In this document: positions 6,301 through 6,949 of the stretch, piece after piece
Position numbering within the stretch: the first letter of the stretch is position 1
Layout: each line of letters starts with the position of its first letter
Assembly (NCBI GenBank): GCA_964504595.1
Contig: CAZDEE010000031.1
Coordinates: forward strand, 1-6,949
Direction of reading: 5' to 3'
Length of the DNA stretch: 6,949 nt
From: CAG-826 sp964504595
GTDB lineage: Bacteria > Bacillota_I > Bacilli_A > RFN20 > CAG-826
Translations under genes and position numbers: made by a program
The notes under the pieces: generated by a model
Seen by the model: the letters and a program-made list of their open reading frames with translations, nothing else
Database searches by the model: none
What the model was told of the DNA's origin: nothing

Positions 6301-6887
6301 ATCATGTTTTAGCTAACGAAGAAGATGTTAACATTCTTGTTTTAGATACTGAAGTTTATTCTAATACAGGTGGTCAATCATCTAAATCATCACAAACAGG
6401 TTCTATTGCTAAATTTACCGCTTCTGGTAAAAAGACCGCGAAGAAGAATCTTGCTATGATGGCAATTGCTTATGGTAATGTTTATGTTGCTCAAGTTTCA
6501 TTAGGTGCAAACCCAATGCAAGCAATTAAAGCATTTAAAGAAGCAGAAAGCTATCAAGGACCATCATTAATTATCTGTTATGCACCATGTGCTAACCATG
6601 GTATTAAAGGTGGATTAAGTAACTCTATGAGAGTTGAAAAAGCTGCAGTTGAGTGTGGATATTTCCCAATCTTCCGTTATGACCCACGTCTTGCTAGAGA
6701 AGGAAAGAACCCAATGCAATTAGATTGTAAGGATCCAGATTTCGCTAAGTTCAATGACTTTGTCATGGGTGAAACAAGATTCTCACAACTTCCACGTATT
6801 AACCCAGAACACGCAACCGAATTACTTGAAAAATCAAGAGCGTGTGCAGAAATGCGTTGGAATCAATTTAAGCATTTAGCTAACTAA
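3354..6887 (+). CDS. nifJ: Pyruvate:ferredoxin (flavodoxin) oxidoreductase, single-chain homodimeric type
   Basis: It oxidises pyruvate with CoA to acetyl-CoA and CO2, reducing ferredoxin or flavodoxin: the central step of anaerobic pyruvate catabolism, in the cytoplasm. At 1177 aa it is full length and carries all domains of the Desulfovibrio africanus enzyme in order. These are: N-terminal pyrimidine-binding domain with YPITPSSPM (Thr33), EMQSEAGA (Glu66) and SARS (Arg116); transketolase C-like domain II (about 260-400); the gamma-like domain (about 420-630); a 2x[4Fe-4S] ferredoxin domain with C694-C697-C700-C704P and C752-C755-C758-C762P; and the C-terminal TPP domain. The proximal [4Fe-4S] cluster is C821, C824, C849 and C1079. 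The TPP/Mg motif is GDGWAYDIGYGG (970-981) with Asp971, Thr999 and Val1001, and NTGGQ at 1004. ATG 3354 is chosen for GGAGG (3343-3347) at 6 nt; an in-frame TTG at 3318 lacks a suitable site. Arg is encoded mostly by CGT, unlike the AGA-rich neighbours, suggesting high expression. It appears monocistronic, behind a strong terminator. Confidence 0.97.
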   Translation: METKKTLLSVDGNTAAGLASYNFTEVAGIYPITPSSPMAELVDVYASQGKLNFFGNTVKVVEMQSEAGASGTVHGALQGGALATTYTASQGLLLMIPNIYKWVGELLPAVLHVSARSLATRALSIFGDHQDIYAIRQTGITMLCSHSVQEIADLAPVAHLIAIKSSAPICHFFDGFRTSHEIQNVEFIDDEEWKKLLDMNDVEAFRKRALNPHTNPVTRGGAENDDIYFQGREAQNLHFEKVVDIAEHYLAEASRLTGRNYAPFTYYGAKDATKVIIAMGSVTETCTEVVDALTAKGEKVGLIKVHLYRPFSAKHLVKVLPETVTKIAVLDRTKEIGATGEPLYLDVVTALEQVGRKVDVVVGGRYGLSSKDTQPKHMKAVYDFLDNNPWHNFTVGIDDDVTHLSIPVDNNFHVKGEYTSCLFYGLGSDGTVSANKSSIKIIGDATGQYAQAYFAYDSRKAGGVTRSHLRFGKKPIHSTYYVENADFISCSLDTYIFKYDMLKNLKEGGTFLLNTDMSDEELIKVLPNRVKRQLAEKHAKFYVINANEIAASIGMGRRTNTTLQSAFFYLNQDIMPYEDALAWMKKFAYKSYSKKGDDIVEMNYRAIDAGSQGLREISIDPSWVELSAHRERTLTGDDYFDSYVAVIGSLDGDTLPVSKFTEYELLDGTMRNDITYREQRAIADRVPLWNKDNCIQCNQCAFVCPHATIRPFLLTEDEVAGLPEIAKNDLLDAIGPTVKGLKYRLQVSPKNCVGCGLCVMQCPGKLGNKALSMVEAKSQFPQEDAAAYLYKHVEYKSDKFPVTTVKGAAFLMPYTEVSGACAGCGETPYYRLASQLFGRDMLIANATGCSSIYSGSTPLTPFCTDKNGEGVAWANSLFEDNAEFGFGMRVASDYKLSQIARIFEENIDAVEPELKVLIEKWLANYKNRDLVRTFVKDLVAGIKASKNEGIKEALAFERDLVDKSVWIVGGDGWAYDIGYGGVDHVLANEEDVNILVLDTEVYSNTGGQSSKSSQTGSIAKFTASGKKTAKKNLAMMAIAYGNVYVAQVSLGANPMQAIKAFKEAESYQGPSLIICYAPCANHGIKGGLSNSMRVEKAAVECGYFPIFRYDPRLAREGKNPMQLDCKDPDFAKFNDFVMGETRFSQLPRINPEHATELLEKSRACAEMRWNQFKHLAN

Positions 6888-6894
6888 TTATTTA

Positions 6895-6928
6895 GGTCCT
6901 ATAAAAATTTTTAGGGTTTTGTAGGGTC
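6895..6928 (+). other. Imperfect hairpin downstream of nifJ (weak terminator candidate)
   Basis: GGTCCTATAAAA (6895-6906) can pair with TTTTGTAGGGTC (6917-6928) as 12 bp with three G-T pairs and a 10-nt loop. An alternative, mutually exclusive hairpin pairs CCTA (6898-6901) with TAGG (6912-6915), followed only by G-TTTT. Neither has a proper T-tract. It may be an inefficient terminator, an mRNA 3'-end structure, or the start of a leader for a gene beyond the window edge. Confidence 0.3.
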
Positions 6929-6949
6929 GAGATTAATTCAAAACAATTG

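Noticed and set aside
1..6949. tRNA or rRNA genes, CRISPR arrays, insertion sequences, phage or toxin-antitoxin genes.
   Set aside because: None seen: no cloverleaf, no regularly spaced repeats, no transposase-like ORF or terminal inverted repeats. The window reads as ordinary core-genome DNA apart from its regulatory gaps.

Overview
This is a 6.9-kb AT-rich stretch of a bacterial chromosome with four protein-coding genes and compact, A/T-rich gaps. The organism looks like an anaerobic, low-GC Bacillota, perhaps in the Erysipelotrichia/RF39-like neighbourhood of the Bacilli. The reasons are very low GC, strong AGGAGG-type ribosome sites, TAA at every gene end, a clostridial-style single-chain pyruvate:ferredoxin oxidoreductase (PFOR), and an alanine racemase, which implies a peptidoglycan wall and so argues against true Mollicutes. 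Tryptophan is encoded by TGG and no gene needs TGA as a sense codon. The exact taxon cannot be read from this window.

Layout. Bases 1-205 form a regulatory leader: an extended -10 promoter, a short leader ORF with its own Shine-Dalgarno, and a near-ideal intrinsic terminator whose 3' arm begins with the leader ORF's stop codon. Next come uraA (206-1594, +, uracil permease) and alr (1598-2620, -, alanine racemase), which converge with 3 bp between stops. A 94-bp divergent intergenic region then separates alr from a 143-aa basic protein (2715-3146, +) whose first ~70 residues resemble the DNA-binding domain of the redox repressor Rex. The gap 3147-3353 holds a structured RNA-like element, a strong terminator and a perfect inverted repeat. 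Last is a complete PFOR gene (3354-6887, +, nifJ type), followed by a 62-bp tail with an imperfect hairpin.

The genes do not form one pathway: pyrimidine salvage, cell-wall D-alanine supply, a putative regulator, and anaerobic pyruvate oxidation to acetyl-CoA. The most interesting feature is the uraA leader. Its leader peptide, U-rich second half and terminator-embedded stop codon have the architecture of enterobacterial pyrBI UTP-sensitive attenuation by transcription-translation coupling. Bacillota pyrimidine genes classically use the PyrR RNA-binding protein instead. The second point of interest is a possible stand-alone Rex-type DNA-binding protein encoded immediately upstream of the PFOR gene.
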